A stretch of 64,000 nt of DNA, taken from Streptomyces sp. MUM 2J. GTDB taxonomy: Bacteria > Actinomycetota > Actinomycetes > Streptomycetales > Streptomycetaceae. The DNA is taken from the NCBI RefSeq assembly GCF_022414535.1, contig NZ_JADWYM010000003.1, positions 186,001-250,000 on the forward strand. The letters are read 5' to 3'. Positions within the stretch are counted from its first letter, which is position 1. Each line of letters begins with the position of its first letter. Shown piece by piece: positions 17,450-26,263 of the stretch. The notes beneath the pieces are model-generated. The model had not been told where the DNA came from. It saw nothing but the letters and a program-made list of their open reading frames with translations, and did no database searches. A program made the translations under genes and the position numbers.

Positions 17450-19963
17450 GTGACCCTCATCGATCAGCTGCCGCCGACCGCCGACCCCGACACCCTCTAC
17501 GAGGCCTTCGAGTCCTGGGCCCAGGAGCGCGGCCTGACGCTCTATCCCCACCAGGAGGAGGCGCTGATCGAAGTGGTCTCCGGTGCGAACGTGATCGTGT
17601 CCACCCCCACCGGGTCCGGCAAGAGCATGATCGCGGCGGGCGCGCACTTCGCGGCGCTGGCCCGGGACGAGGTCACCTTCTACACGGCGCCGATCAAGGC
17701 ACTGGTCTCGGAGAAGTTCTTCGAGCTGTGCAAGCTGTTCGGCACGGAGAACGTCGGCATGCTGACCGGCGACGCCTCCGTCAACGCCGACGCCCCGGTC
17801 ATCTGCTGCACCGCCGAGGTACTCGCGTCGATCGCGCTGCGCGACGGCAAGGACGCCGACATCGGCCAGGTCGTGATGGACGAGTTCCACTTCTACGCGG
17901 AACCGGACCGGGGCTGGGCCTGGCAGATCCCGCTGTTGGAGCTGCCGCAGGCGCAGTTCGTGCTGATGTCGGCCACGCTCGGCGACGTGTCCTACTTCGA
18001 GAAGGACCTCGCGCGGCGCACCGGGCGCCCCACCGCGGTGGTCCGTTCCGCGACCCGGCCGGTGCCCCTCTCCTACGAGTACCGGTACACGCCTCTCACA
18101 GAGACCCTCACCGATCTGCTGAGCGCCAGGCAGGCGCCCGTCTACATCGTCCACTTCACGCAGGCGCAGGCGGTGGAGCGGGCGCAGGCGCTGATGAGCA
18201 TCAACATGTGCACCCGCGAGGAGAAGGACAGGATCGCCGAGCTGATCGGCAACTTCCGCTTCACCACCAAGTTCGGGCGCAACCTCTCCCGCTATGTCCG
18301 GCACGGCATCGGTGTCCACCACGCAGGCATGCTGCCGAAGTACCGGCGCCTGGTGGAGAAGCTCGCGCAGGCGGGCCTGCTGAAGGTGATCTGCGGCACC
18401 GACACGCTGGGCGTCGGCGTCAACGTGCCCATCCGCACGGTGCTGTTCACCGCGCTGACCAAGTACGACGGCAACCGTGTGCGGACCCTGCGGGCCCGCG
18501 AGTTCCACCAGATCGCGGGCCGGGCGGGCCGGGCGGGCTTCGACACGGCGGGCTTCGTCGTCGCGCAGGCACCGGAGCACGTCATCGAGAACGAGAAGGC
18601 GCTGGCCAAGGCCGGCGACGACCCGAAGAAACGCCGCAAGGTGGTCCGCAAGAAGGCACCGGAGGGCTTCGTCGCGTGGACGGAGAACACCTTCGACAAG
18701 CTCATCGCCTCCGAGCCGGAGCCGCTGACGTCCCGTTTCAGGGTCACGCACACCATGCTGCTGGCGGTCATCGCCCGGCCCGGCAACGCCTTCGAGGCCA
18801 TGCGGCACCTGCTGGAGGACAACCACGAGCCGCGCAAGCAGCAGTTGAGGCACATCCGGCGGGCGATCGCCATCTACCGCTCGCTGCTGGACGGCGGCAT
18901 CGTGGAGAAGCTGGACCAGCCGGACGCCGAGGGCCGCATCGTCCGGCTCACCGTCGATCTGCAGCAGGACTTCGCGCTCAACCAGCCGCTGTCCACGTTC
19001 GCGCTGGCAGCCTTCGAACTGCTGGACCCGGAGTCGCCCTCCTACGCCCTGGACATGGTGTCCGTGGTGGAGTCCACGCTCGACGACCCGCGGCAGATCC
19101 TCGCCGCCCAGCAGAACAAGGCGCGCGGTGAGGCCGTGGCCGCGATGAAGGCGGACGGGGTCGAGTACGAGGAGCGTATGGATCGCCTCCAGGACATCAC
19201 CTATCCCAAGCCCTTGGAGGAACTGCTCTTCCACGCCTACAACACCTACCGCAAGAGCCACCCCTGGGTCGGCGACCATCCACTGTCGCCGAAGTCGGTG
19301 ATCCGCGACATGTACGAGCGGGCGCTGTCCTTCACGGAACTGGTCTCCTTCTACGAACTGGCCCGCACCGAGGGCATCGTGCTGCGCTACCTGGCCAGCG
19401 CCTACAAGACCCTCGACCACAACATCCCGGACGATCTGAAGTCCGAGGACCTGCAGGATCTGATCGAGTGGCTCGGCGAGACGGTCCGCCAGGTCGACTC
19501 CAGCCTGCTGGACGAGTGGGAGCAACTGGCCAACCCGGAGGAGATGACCGCGGAGGAGGCCCAGGAGAAGGCCGACGAGGTCAAACCGGTCACCACCAAC
19601 GCACGCGCCTTCCGCGTCCTGGTGCGCAACGCCCTGTTCCGCCGCGTGGAACTCGCCGCACTCGACCAGGTGGAGGAGCTGGGCGAGATGGACGCCGACG
19701 CGGGCTGGGACGCCGACGCGTGGGGCGAGGCCATGGACAAGTACTGGGACGAGTACGACGACCTGGGCACGGGGCCGAACGCCCGCGGCCCCAAGCTGCT
19801 GGTCATCGAGGAGGACCAGCACAACCGCACGTGGCGCGTCCGGCAGATCTTCGACGACCCGAACGGCGACCACGACTGGGGCATCAGCGCGGAGGTCGAT
19901 CTCTCGGCCTCGGACACGGAGGGCCGTGCGGTCGTCCGGGTGACCGACGTCGGCCAGCTGTGA
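17450..19963 (+). CDS. Ski2-like DEAD/DEAH-box helicase with DUF3516
   Basis: An 837-residue ATP-dependent helicase. The GTG at 17450 follows AAGATGGGG. Motifs: Q-like LYPHQEEAL, Walker A STPTGSGKS (about residue 43), IKALVSEK, DEFH (motif II, about residue 142), SAT (motif III), GVHHAGMLPKYRR, TDTLGVGVN and HQIAGRAGRAG (motif VI). The second half is the DUF3516 region with an acidic segment (EELGEMDADAGWDADAW) before the end. Relatives of this type (Mtr4/Ski2) unwind RNA or DNA. Twenty bases separate it from the downstream thioesterase, suggesting co-transcription without an obvious functional link. Confidence 0.92.
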   Translation: MTLIDQLPPTADPDTLYEAFESWAQERGLTLYPHQEEALIEVVSGANVIVSTPTGSGKSMIAAGAHFAALARDEVTFYTAPIKALVSEKFFELCKLFGTENVGMLTGDASVNADAPVICCTAEVLASIALRDGKDADIGQVVMDEFHFYAEPDRGWAWQIPLLELPQAQFVLMSATLGDVSYFEKDLARRTGRPTAVVRSATRPVPLSYEYRYTPLTETLTDLLSARQAPVYIVHFTQAQAVERAQALMSINMCTREEKDRIAELIGNFRFTTKFGRNLSRYVRHGIGVHHAGMLPKYRRLVEKLAQAGLLKVICGTDTLGVGVNVPIRTVLFTALTKYDGNRVRTLRAREFHQIAGRAGRAGFDTAGFVVAQAPEHVIENEKALAKAGDDPKKRRKVVRKKAPEGFVAWTENTFDKLIASEPEPLTSRFRVTHTMLLAVIARPGNAFEAMRHLLEDNHEPRKQQLRHIRRAIAIYRSLLDGGIVEKLDQPDAEGRIVRLTVDLQQDFALNQPLSTFALAAFELLDPESPSYALDMVSVVESTLDDPRQILAAQQNKARGEAVAAMKADGVEYEERMDRLQDITYPKPLEELLFHAYNTYRKSHPWVGDHPLSPKSVIRDMYERALSFTELVSFYELARTEGIVLRYLASAYKTLDHNIPDDLKSEDLQDLIEWLGETVRQVDSSLLDEWEQLANPEEMTAEEAQEKADEVKPVTTNARAFRVLVRNALFRRVELAALDQVEELGEMDADAGWDADAWGEAMDKYWDEYDDLGTGPNARGPKLLVIEEDQHNRTWRVRQIFDDPNGDHDWGISAEVDLSASDTEGRAVVRVTDVGQL

Positions 19964-19982
19964 GGACGGGAGCAGCGAAGCC

Positions 19983-20849
19983 ATGACGAATCCGGCCGAA
20001 GGACTCGTCGACCTGCTCGACCTGGAGCAGATCGAGGTCAACATCTTCCGCGGTCGCAGCCCGCACGAGTCCCTGCAACGGGTCTTCGGCGGACAGGTGG
20101 CGGGCCAGGCGCTGGTCGCCGCCGGGCGCACCACGGAGGGCGACCGCCCGGTCCACTCCCTGCACGCGTACTTCCTGCGCCCGGGTCGGCCGGGCGTGCC
20201 GATCGTGTACCAGGTGGAGCGGGTGCGGGACGGGCGGTCGTTCACGACCCGCCGGGTCACCGCTGTACAGCAGGGCCGCACGATCTTCAATCTCACCGCC
20301 TCCTTTCACAGGCCCGAGGAAGGGCCGTTCGAGCACCAGCTGCCGCCGGCCCGCGAGGTCCCCGATCCGGAGTCCCTGCCGACGGTCACGGAGGAGATCC
20401 GCGAGCATCTGGGCGCGCTGCCCGAGCGGTTGGAGCGGATGGCGCGCCGGCAGCCCTTCGACATCCGCTACGTGGACCGGCTTCGCTGGACCTCCGAGGA
20501 GGTCAAGGGCGCCGAGCCGCGCAGCGCGGTGTGGATGCGCGCCGTCGGGCCCCTCGGCGACGACCCGCTGGTGCACACCTGCGCGTTGGCCTACGCCAGT
20601 GACACGACCCTGCTGGATGCGGTGCGTCTGCCGATCGAACCGCTGTGGGGGCCGCGGAACTTCGACATGGCGTCACTGGACCACGCCATGTGGTTCCATC
20701 GGCCGTTCCGCGCGGACGAGTGGTTCCTGTACGACCAGGAGTCGCCCATCGCCACCGGCGGGCGGGGACTGGCCCGCGGACGGATCTACGACCGCCGAGG
20801 GCACCTGCTGGTGTCGGTCGTGCAGGAAGGACTCTTCCGGGCGCTGTAG
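19983..20849 (+). CDS. tesB: Acyl-CoA thioesterase II (TesB)
   Basis: A 288-residue double hot-dog enzyme that cleaves acyl-CoA to free acid and CoA, the normal TesB length. The first hot dog has VFGGQVAGQALVAAGRT and SLHAYFLRPG. The second has ALAYASDTTLLD and LDHAMWFHRPFRADEW, and the end has VSVVQEGLFR. The Asp of ASD, a Ser/Thr and the Gln of VVQEG form the expected triad. The gene closely follows the helicase. Its stop codon is one base from the stop of the convergent downstream gene. Confidence 0.93.
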   Translation: MTNPAEGLVDLLDLEQIEVNIFRGRSPHESLQRVFGGQVAGQALVAAGRTTEGDRPVHSLHAYFLRPGRPGVPIVYQVERVRDGRSFTTRRVTAVQQGRTIFNLTASFHRPEEGPFEHQLPPAREVPDPESLPTVTEEIREHLGALPERLERMARRQPFDIRYVDRLRWTSEEVKGAEPRSAVWMRAVGPLGDDPLVHTCALAYASDTTLLDAVRLPIEPLWGPRNFDMASLDHAMWFHRPFRADEWFLYDQESPIATGGRGLARGRIYDRRGHLLVSVVQEGLFRAL

Positions 20850-20850
20850 G

Positions 20851-21732
20851 TCACGCCCCTGTACGCAGCAGCCCGCAGGGTGGTACAGGCCGTTCGGCAG
20901 GGGCGGCGGCCGGGTGCGGGACCTGCCGCGGGGCAGGGTCCGTCCTGGTGGGCGAGCGTGGCGCGGGCTGCTGTCCACGGGCCTCGTCCACTGCCTGCGC
21001 CAGGTCCGCGCGGAGCCAGGCGATCTCCTCCCCGTCGTCGGCCGTCATGAGCCGCGCGGACAGCTCCGCCCCAGGTGACCCCGGGGCTGCGTGACCCGGC
21101 GGGCCGGGGCGGAAGCGGAGCAGGTGCGCGCGCTCGACGCGGTCCGGAACAGCTTCGGTGATCCGGGCGGTGTCGAGGAAGGCGGCCACGGCTCCGGCGC
21201 GCTGCCAGGGGCCGTCCGCCTGGCGCAGCAGGAATCCGAGGTGCCGTCCGCGCCAGTTGCGGGGCCGTAGATCGGCGCCGTCCGCCAGCTTGCTGCGCAG
21301 TTCTTCGGGCATGCGGCCGTTCAGCAACGAGGTGTTGCTCCGGTCCGTCGCGAAGTGACGCAGTTCGTCGGCCATGTACCTCCAGACCACGGCGCGGTAG
21401 CGGTTGATGGAGAAGCGCACGGGAACCACCACGCCGAGGCGGGCCAGGCGGGTGAACCTGGTGGGCGTCAGGTCCATCAGCGCGGCGCCCTGCCGGGTGC
21501 CCACCGTCCTGATGCGCTGGTGCAGCCTGTCGGGGAACCCGTCCTGAGCCCGCAGGCGTTCGATCTCGGCCAGGGGGACGCGGCGGCCCCCTCCGCCGTC
21601 GCCGGGCACGGTGCGGATCCTGCCGAGATGCACGGCGAGGTCGAAGTCGGAACGCTTCAGGCCCAGTTCCCGCGCGGCGCGGCTCGATGCGCGGGACGGG
21701 TGGTACTCGGTCGTGAGTGTGTCGCGTGGCAT
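20851..21732 (-). CDS. Streptomyces-specific protein, possibly DNA-binding (DUF6397-like)
   Basis: A 293-residue protein, ATG at 21732 preceded by GGGGGAG. Residues 10-60 (SRAARELGLKRSDFDLAVHLG, then VPLAEIERLRA) look like a MerR/excisionase-type helix-turn-helix: a helix, a turn, and a segment reading a key for a DNA strand. A second segment (AALMDLTPTRFTRLARLGVVVPVRF) repeats that pattern, so there may be two such domains. The C-terminal 60 residues are Pro/Ala/Arg-rich and probably disordered. I believe it matches DUF6397 but have not checked. Function unknown. Confidence 0.7.
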   Translation of the reverse strand: MPRDTLTTEYHPSRASSRAARELGLKRSDFDLAVHLGRIRTVPGDGGGGRRVPLAEIERLRAQDGFPDRLHQRIRTVGTRQGAALMDLTPTRFTRLARLGVVVPVRFSINRYRAVVWRYMADELRHFATDRSNTSLLNGRMPEELRSKLADGADLRPRNWRGRHLGFLLRQADGPWQRAGAVAAFLDTARITEAVPDRVERAHLLRFRPGPPGHAAPGSPGAELSARLMTADDGEEIAWLRADLAQAVDEARGQQPAPRSPTRTDPAPRQVPHPAAAPAERPVPPCGLLRTGA

Positions 21733-21876
21733 GGCCTGTCTCCCCCGTGGAGTCACTGGCTCGCGCTGTCCGCGCTCGCCGTCACTCCACCGTAGCCGCG
21801 GCCGCGAATCCCGTGGGGAGCCTGTGGACAACTTCCATGGAGTGGGCATGACAGCAGGTCAGAGGCCTGTCAGGGG

Positions 21877-22272
21877 TCACGCACGGGGCCGCCGGGCGTC
21901 CACGTCGAGGTGTTCTCCGACCCGGTTGACCAGGAGGGCCATCTCGTACGCGATCTGCCCGAAGTCGGCCTGCGCGCCGCTGAGTACGCACAGGCAGCTG
22001 CCGGCTCCCGCGGCGGTGACGAAGAGCACCGCATCGTCGAACTCGATCATCGTCTGACGCACCCCGCCCGCCCCGAAGTGCCGTCCCGAGCCCTTGGCGA
22101 GGCTGTGCAGCCCCGAGGACACGGCCGCCAGGTGCTCGGCGTCCTCGCGTCCCAGGCCGGTACTCGCCCCGGTCACCAGCCCGTCGTTGGACAGGACCAG
22201 GGCGTAGCGCACATGGTCGACGCGCTCGGTGAGGTCGTCCAGCAGCCAGCCGAGGTCCTGGCGGTGCGCCAT
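21877..22272 (-). CDS. Roadblock/LC7 domain protein
   Basis: A 131-residue protein starting MAHRQDLGWLLDDLTERV. It has the roadblock fold markers: VRYALVLSNDGL, the small-residue loop TGLGREDAEHLAAVSSGLHSLA, the strand GAGGVRQTMIEFDDAVLFV, and the C-terminal helix YEMALLVNRVGEHL. The family dimerises and regulates small Ras-like GTPases. In Streptomyces it is the second gene of 'conservons', between a histidine kinase and a DUF742 protein. Neither a GTPase nor DUF742 follows here. The ATG at 22272 is preferred (GGGGGAG 8 bases upstream). It is paralogous to the protein at 22456. Confidence 0.88.
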   Translation of the reverse strand: MAHRQDLGWLLDDLTERVDHVRYALVLSNDGLVTGASTGLGREDAEHLAAVSSGLHSLAKGSGRHFGAGGVRQTMIEFDDAVLFVTAAGAGSCLCVLSGAQADFGQIAYEMALLVNRVGEHLDVDARRPRA

Positions 22273-22354
22273 GTTCACTTCTCCCCCGTGTGAGGTCTCC
22301 CCCGGTCCGGGGGACTTCCCCTGTCAGCCTTCCCCAGGACCGGGCGCCGGGCAA

Positions 22355-22391
22355 GGAGGATGGTGACATGGCAGAGAAGTCGACATCCTCC
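22355..22391. repeat. Inverted repeat between the two roadblock genes
   Basis: Perfect 8-bp arms GGAGGATG and CATCCTCC separated by 21 bases; the pairing extends inwards with two mismatches. It could end the transcript of the upstream roadblock gene (-) or attenuate the next. Confidence 0.4.
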
Positions 22392-22455
22392 CCCTCGTGA
22401 ACGGATGGGCGTGTCGTCGTGCGGGGGGGTACGGTCGTGAGCGCGCGCCGCCCTG

Positions 22456-22893
22456 TCATCCGGCAGCCGGCGGGCGCGCGGCGGCGCGCGGCGGTGTGTG
22501 CACACACTCCCGGGCTTGCTTGACCAGCCGCGCCATCTCGTAGGCGACCAGGCCGATGTCGGCGGTCACGGCCGTGAGGACGGCGAGGCAGGATCCGTCG
22601 CCGACGGCGGCCACGAAGAGGAACGCGTCGTCCATCTCCACCATCGTCCGGCGGACGCCGCCGGCACCGAAGTGGCGGCCCGTGCCCTTGGCCAGAGCGT
22701 GGAGTCCGGAGGCGACGGCGGCGAGGCGCTCGGCGTCCTCGCGCCCCAGGCCGGGGGAGGCTCCGATGGCGAGTCCGTCGTCGGACACCACCACCGCGTG
22801 GCGCACGTCGCTCGCGCGGGCGACCAAGTCGTCCAGCAGCCGGTCCGGTTCGCCGGACCACCGGGCCGCCATGGGGCCGGGGCCGTCCGTCAT
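22456..22893 (-). CDS. Roadblock/LC7 domain protein, second paralogue
   Basis: A 145-residue protein, ATG at 22893 with GAAGGAG upstream. It shares most of its length with the protein at 21877 (DDGLAIGASPGLGREDAERLAAVASGLHALAKGTGRHFGAGGVR as a block in both). It ends in an Ala/Pro-rich tail. Its start codon overlaps, by ATGA, the stop of a decayed upstream frame that looks like the end of a conservon-type histidine kinase. That is the usual cvnA-cvnB arrangement. With the kinase broken and no GTPase following, its present role is unclear. Confidence 0.85.
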   Translation of the reverse strand: MTDGPGPMAARWSGEPDRLLDDLVARASDVRHAVVVSDDGLAIGASPGLGREDAERLAAVASGLHALAKGTGRHFGAGGVRRTMVEMDDAFLFVAAVGDGSCLAVLTAVTADIGLVAYEMARLVKQARECVHTPPRAAARPPAAG

Positions 22894-23763
22894 GTGGGTT
22901 CTCCTTCGGTGCTGTCGCCGCCGGGTACGGGGGCGGTGCCGCAGCCGGGTGGTCTGCCACCGCCCCGTGTCCAGCCGTCGCGGTAGGCGATCACGCGGTC
23001 GCGGGCGAGTTCGGGGGTGCGCCGGTCGTCGGCGGGGGGAGCGGTCTGTGACGCGGGCTGTCCGGGCGCCGGACGTTCGCGCGGCCGTGGTGCGGGGTTG
23101 GCCTGCCGAACGCGGCGCGGAAGGCGGTCGGGTCCGTCGGCAGTGCCACTGTCCCCGGCGTCGTCCGGCGAGCGGTGCGGGCGCAAGGCGGCGACTTTCC
23201 GGGGCGGGTCTCGGGTGGTGGTCGGGGATCGGGGGGAGCGGGTGGGGCCATGAGTGCGGGACGGTCGGAGTCGGGGCCCGCTTCCCTGCTTCCTGGGGCC
23301 CGCGTCCTCACTCGCGGGGGTACGACCGGTGGGCGCGCCACCGCCCTGTTTTGCACCGGGGCGGAACGTTCCACCGCCCCGGTGTGGAACAGGGCGGTGG
23401 GCGGCGGGAGTACCGCGGTGGTGGTGCCGCGGGGCGACGTCCGCAGGCGCGCTCCGATGCCGTGGCCGGCCGCCGGGCTGCCGGCCACCAGCAGTCCCAA
23501 CCGGACGTTGCCGGGGGGAGGGGGACGCCTGGGTCTGCCGCGGCCGGGAGACGTCCTGGGCGGTGCCGACGGGGCCGTACGGCCACAGCGGGCGCAGGGC
23601 GACGCCGGGGGCCATGAGCGGGCTGACGACTTCGGCGCGTACGGTGCGGGGCCGGGTTCCGGCGTGTGCCCGGCCCCTCGTCGGCCGGTGCTCCGGTGCG
23701 GCGCCGGAACCTCCGGGACTGCGGATCGGGGTCTGCCGTGGGGGTACTGCGGGGTGTGCGCAT
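22890..23763 (-). pseudogene. Remnant of a conservon-type (CvnA-like) histidine kinase
   Basis: Read on the minus strand, an ATG at 23763 (with GGAGG) opens MRTPRSTPTADPDPQ, a basic N terminus typical of these kinases. After a short stretch the recognisable end of a HATPase domain appears in another frame at about 23500 (LLVAGSPAAGHGIGARLR followed by GTTTAVLPPPTALFH). Further on, a third frame holds DRVIAYRDGWTRG and ends with a TGA overlapping the roadblock start. The transmembrane, sensor and H-box parts are missing. At about 870 bases it is a third or less of the expected length. I infer a large deletion plus at least two frameshifts; the parent family is recalled, not searched. Confidence 0.6.
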
Positions 23764-23816
23764 GGCCTCCTCGCTCGGGGTGGGGGTGTGCTGCGGCCGG
23801 TCCGGTCGGCCCGGGG

Positions 23817-24329
23817 TCAGCGGGCCGGGCTCCCGGCCGGCCACGGCGCCGGGGCGGTGGCGCTGGACTCCCCCGCCGTCGGCGAGAGCGCCACGAAGGC
23901 GGAGGTCAGGTAGAGGGAGGGCCCGAGGCCGACGGCGAGGGGGAAGACGAACTGCATCGCCGTGGCCCCGGGCAGGGGCGTGCCGGAAGGTGTCACGCGC
24001 ACGCCGGCCGCGGGCTTCCCCGGGGGGTGCACGCTGCTCAGGGCCGCTCCCATGGGCGGGGAGGCGACAGCGGCCGCACGCGGCGCGGTGATGTCGTAGC
24101 GGATCGCGGTGCCGCCGGCGGCGAACCCGGGCATGGCGACGACCTGCGTGGTCCAGCTGCCGGTGGCGATCGCCCGCGTGGCCGTGAGGGGCCCGTTGCG
24201 GCGGGCGCGCCGGATCGTGCCGGGCCCGCGCGCGGTGCACCGCCGCCCCGCAGCGGCACCCGTGCACGCCATCACGTGCGACAGCCCGGGAGCCGGCCGG
24301 CCGAAGACGGCGTGGTCCAGGTGTCCCAT
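23817..24329 (-). pseudogene. Remnant of an MHYT-domain membrane protein
   Basis: The open frame (170 residues) begins MGHLDHAVFG and contains pieces I recognise from Streptomyces MHYT-domain membrane proteins: SHVMACTGAA, SWTTQVVAMPGF, GATAMQFVFPLAVGLG and LTSAFVALSPTAGE. Intact relatives are about 250 residues with repeated MHYT motifs. Here the motif positions read TTQVVAM and SSVHPPGK, so the metal-binding Met-His-Tyr-Thr signature is gone. A central segment of roughly 80-100 residues is missing and many hydrophobic residues are replaced by Pro, Arg or Thr. It is probably a non-functional relic beside the broken kinase. Confidence 0.6.
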
Positions 24330-24471
24330 GGATCCGGGACGCTAGCGGGAGCAGGGGCGCACGAGGGGGCGCGTTTCGAAAGCTGCCGGATTGTGACGTA
24401 CCGGCGCACCGGAGCGATCGCCTCTGCCGAGTACATGTGCGCACAGGCGCCATCCGTGTCGGTGAGGGATC

Positions 24472-25080
24472 ATGCCGTGCATGAGCGACGACCACACACG
24501 CGTCCAGGAGTTCTTCACCGCACGCGCGGCAGGCTGGGACAGCCGCTTCCCGGACGACGGCCCGGCCTACACGGCGGCCGTCGCCGAACTGAGCCTGCAC
24601 GAGGGCGACCGGGTGCTCGACGCCGGATGCGGCACGGGGCGTGCGCTGACGCCGTTGCGCGCGGCCGTGGGGCCGTCGGGCACGGTGGTGGGCGCCGACC
24701 TCACCCCGGCCATGTTGCAGGCCGCGGTGCGGGCGGGCCGGGACCGGGACGGGTGGCTGCTCCTCGCCGACGTCACCGCGCTGCCCGTGCGCTCCGGGGC
24801 ACTCGACGCGGTGTTCGCCGCCGGGCTCGTCGCCCATCTGCCACGTCCTGCGGAGGACCTGCGCGAGCTGGCACGCGTGGTGCGGCCCGGCGGCACCCTG
24901 GCGCTGTTCCACCCCATCGGCAGGGCGGCGCTCGCGGCCCGGCAGGGGCGGCAGATCACCCCGGACGACCTGCGTGCGGAGCCCGTCCTCCGTCCCCTGC
25001 TGGCCCGTTCGGGATGGCGCATGACGTCGTACGTGGACCGGGACGACCGTTTCCTGGCGCTGGCCGTGCGGGAGGGCTGA
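24472..25080 (+). CDS. Class I SAM-dependent methyltransferase
   Basis: A 202-residue methyltransferase. Motif I is DRVLDAGCGTGRAL (about residues 44-57), followed by GADLTPAMLQAA (binding the ribose of SAM) and LPVRSGALDAVFAAGLVAHL (motif IV region), then ELARVVRPGGTLALFHP (motif V/VI). It is of the UbiE/Methyltransf_11 type and shorter than average at the C terminus. The ATG at 24472 (MPCMSDD) follows GTGAGGG; the ATG at 24481 is an alternative. Substrate unknown; neighbours give no hint. Confidence 0.88.
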   Translation: MPCMSDDHTRVQEFFTARAAGWDSRFPDDGPAYTAAVAELSLHEGDRVLDAGCGTGRALTPLRAAVGPSGTVVGADLTPAMLQAAVRAGRDRDGWLLLADVTALPVRSGALDAVFAAGLVAHLPRPAEDLRELARVVRPGGTLALFHPIGRAALAARQGRQITPDDLRAEPVLRPLLARSGWRMTSYVDRDDRFLALAVREG

Positions 25081-25366
25081 TCCGCACCTGGTGTTCCGGC
25101 CGACGCCGGGCACGGTGATCACGCGGACTTCCACCGCCCGGAGGGGCGGCTCGCCCGCGAATGCGCGACTGCGCTCGTCCCGCGGAGGGACACGGTCGAT
25201 CGTCAGGGGCCTCCAGGAGGCTGCGCACAGGCGAGTCGGATCCGCGCCGGAGGTGGAAAAGGAGCGCGGTGCGGACCGCGCGTGGCCCCTCCGCTGGCAG
25301 GCCACCCGGACCATGACGCACGCCACCTCGCGCGGCGAACTCGCCCGGCTGCGCGACAGCCTCGCC

Positions 25367-26263
25367 TCAGGGGGCGGATGACCCGCCGGCACGCCGCACC
25401 GGGCAGCCCCGCGTGCCGGGTACCGGACGGGTGCCCAGTTCGTCCAGCCGGTAGCCGCCCGGATAGCTCTTGATCTCCCAGTTCTGGCGTGCGAAATGCG
25501 GGGCGCGCCGCGGCGGCAGCAGACGGACCGCGCGTCCCCTCGTCCGGACGGCCCTGCGCACGAGGGCGCGGACGGCGGGGTCGGGCGGCGAGTAGCGGAA
25601 GGCCCGCAGGAGCGGGTCGTCGAGCAGCGCCAGCGTCGCGGTACGCAGAAGGGGGGTGAGGGCCCGCGGATACCAGGAGCCCATCAGTGTGAGGGTGGCG
25701 TCCGAGACGCGGCGCGCATCCTCGTCCCAGGCGAAGTGGGACTCCTCGTACGTGTCGAGGCAGGCCTCGAACTCCTCGTAGGACTGCGGGATGTCCTTGA
25801 TGCCCATGTGCTGCCCCAGGGTGCGGTAGTGGACGGAGCAGGCGACGATCTCGTGGCGCGACAGTCTTCGCCATCCGTAGGCGTCGATCCACCGCTTGGG
25901 CATCACCACGAAGGTGCACAGCACGTACCGCATGTCGTCGTTGCCGATGTCGTAGCTGCGGTGCATCCGGTTGATGCGGCGGATCGCCGTACGGCCCTGG
26001 ATGCTGTCGAAGCCGTGCTCGACGACGGCGTCGAGCAGCAGGGAGGTGTCGTCGTACCGCTTCTGGGTACGGTCGGTCAGCTCGGCCGTCTCGGCGAGCA
26101 GCCGGCCGATGCTGGGCACGGCGTAGGTGCGGTACAGGGCGAGTTCCAGGGCCCGGGTGAAATCCCAGGGGAATTCGTAGGCCGAGGTGAGGCGGTAGAT
26201 CTCGGACGCTTCGCCGTACGGGTCCATCCGCCGGATCTGTGCGAGTCGTGCGAAGCGCTTCAC
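25367..26263 (-). CDS. MpaB/latex-clearing-type oxygenase (DUF2236)
   Basis: A 298-residue soluble protein, GTG at 26263 with AAGGGGA upstream. It matches the ER-bound oxygenase MpaB/rubber oxygenase domain: an N-terminal helix with DPYGEASEIYRLT and YEFPWDFTRALELALYRTYA, then RTAIRRINRMHRSYDIGND (conserved Arg and His, probable haem ligands' neighbourhood), FVVMPKRWIDAYGWR, and ACSVHYRTLGQHMGIKDIP. Latex-clearing proteins of this family cleave polyisoprene oxidatively, and fungal MpaB cleaves a side chain. This protein has no signal peptide, so a cytosolic substrate is likely, but I cannot name it. Confidence 0.85.
   Translation of the reverse strand: MKRFARLAQIRRMDPYGEASEIYRLTSAYEFPWDFTRALELALYRTYAVPSIGRLLAETAELTDRTQKRYDDTSLLLDAVVEHGFDSIQGRTAIRRINRMHRSYDIGNDDMRYVLCTFVVMPKRWIDAYGWRRLSRHEIVACSVHYRTLGQHMGIKDIPQSYEEFEACLDTYEESHFAWDEDARRVSDATLTLMGSWYPRALTPLLRTATLALLDDPLLRAFRYSPPDPAVRALVRRAVRTRGRAVRLLPPRRAPHFARQNWEIKSYPGGYRLDELGTRPVPGTRGCPVRRAGGSSAP

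Noticed and set aside
15200..20296. A 1,698-residue open frame on the minus strand
   Set aside because: It is the shadow of the helicase and its neighbours, with Arg/Gly/His-rich, motif-free composition and no ribosome binding site.
22370..22402. Ten-codon open frame MAEKSTSSPS after GGAGGATGGTGAC
   Set aside because: It lies inside the inverted repeat between the roadblock genes and is too short to support as a gene.
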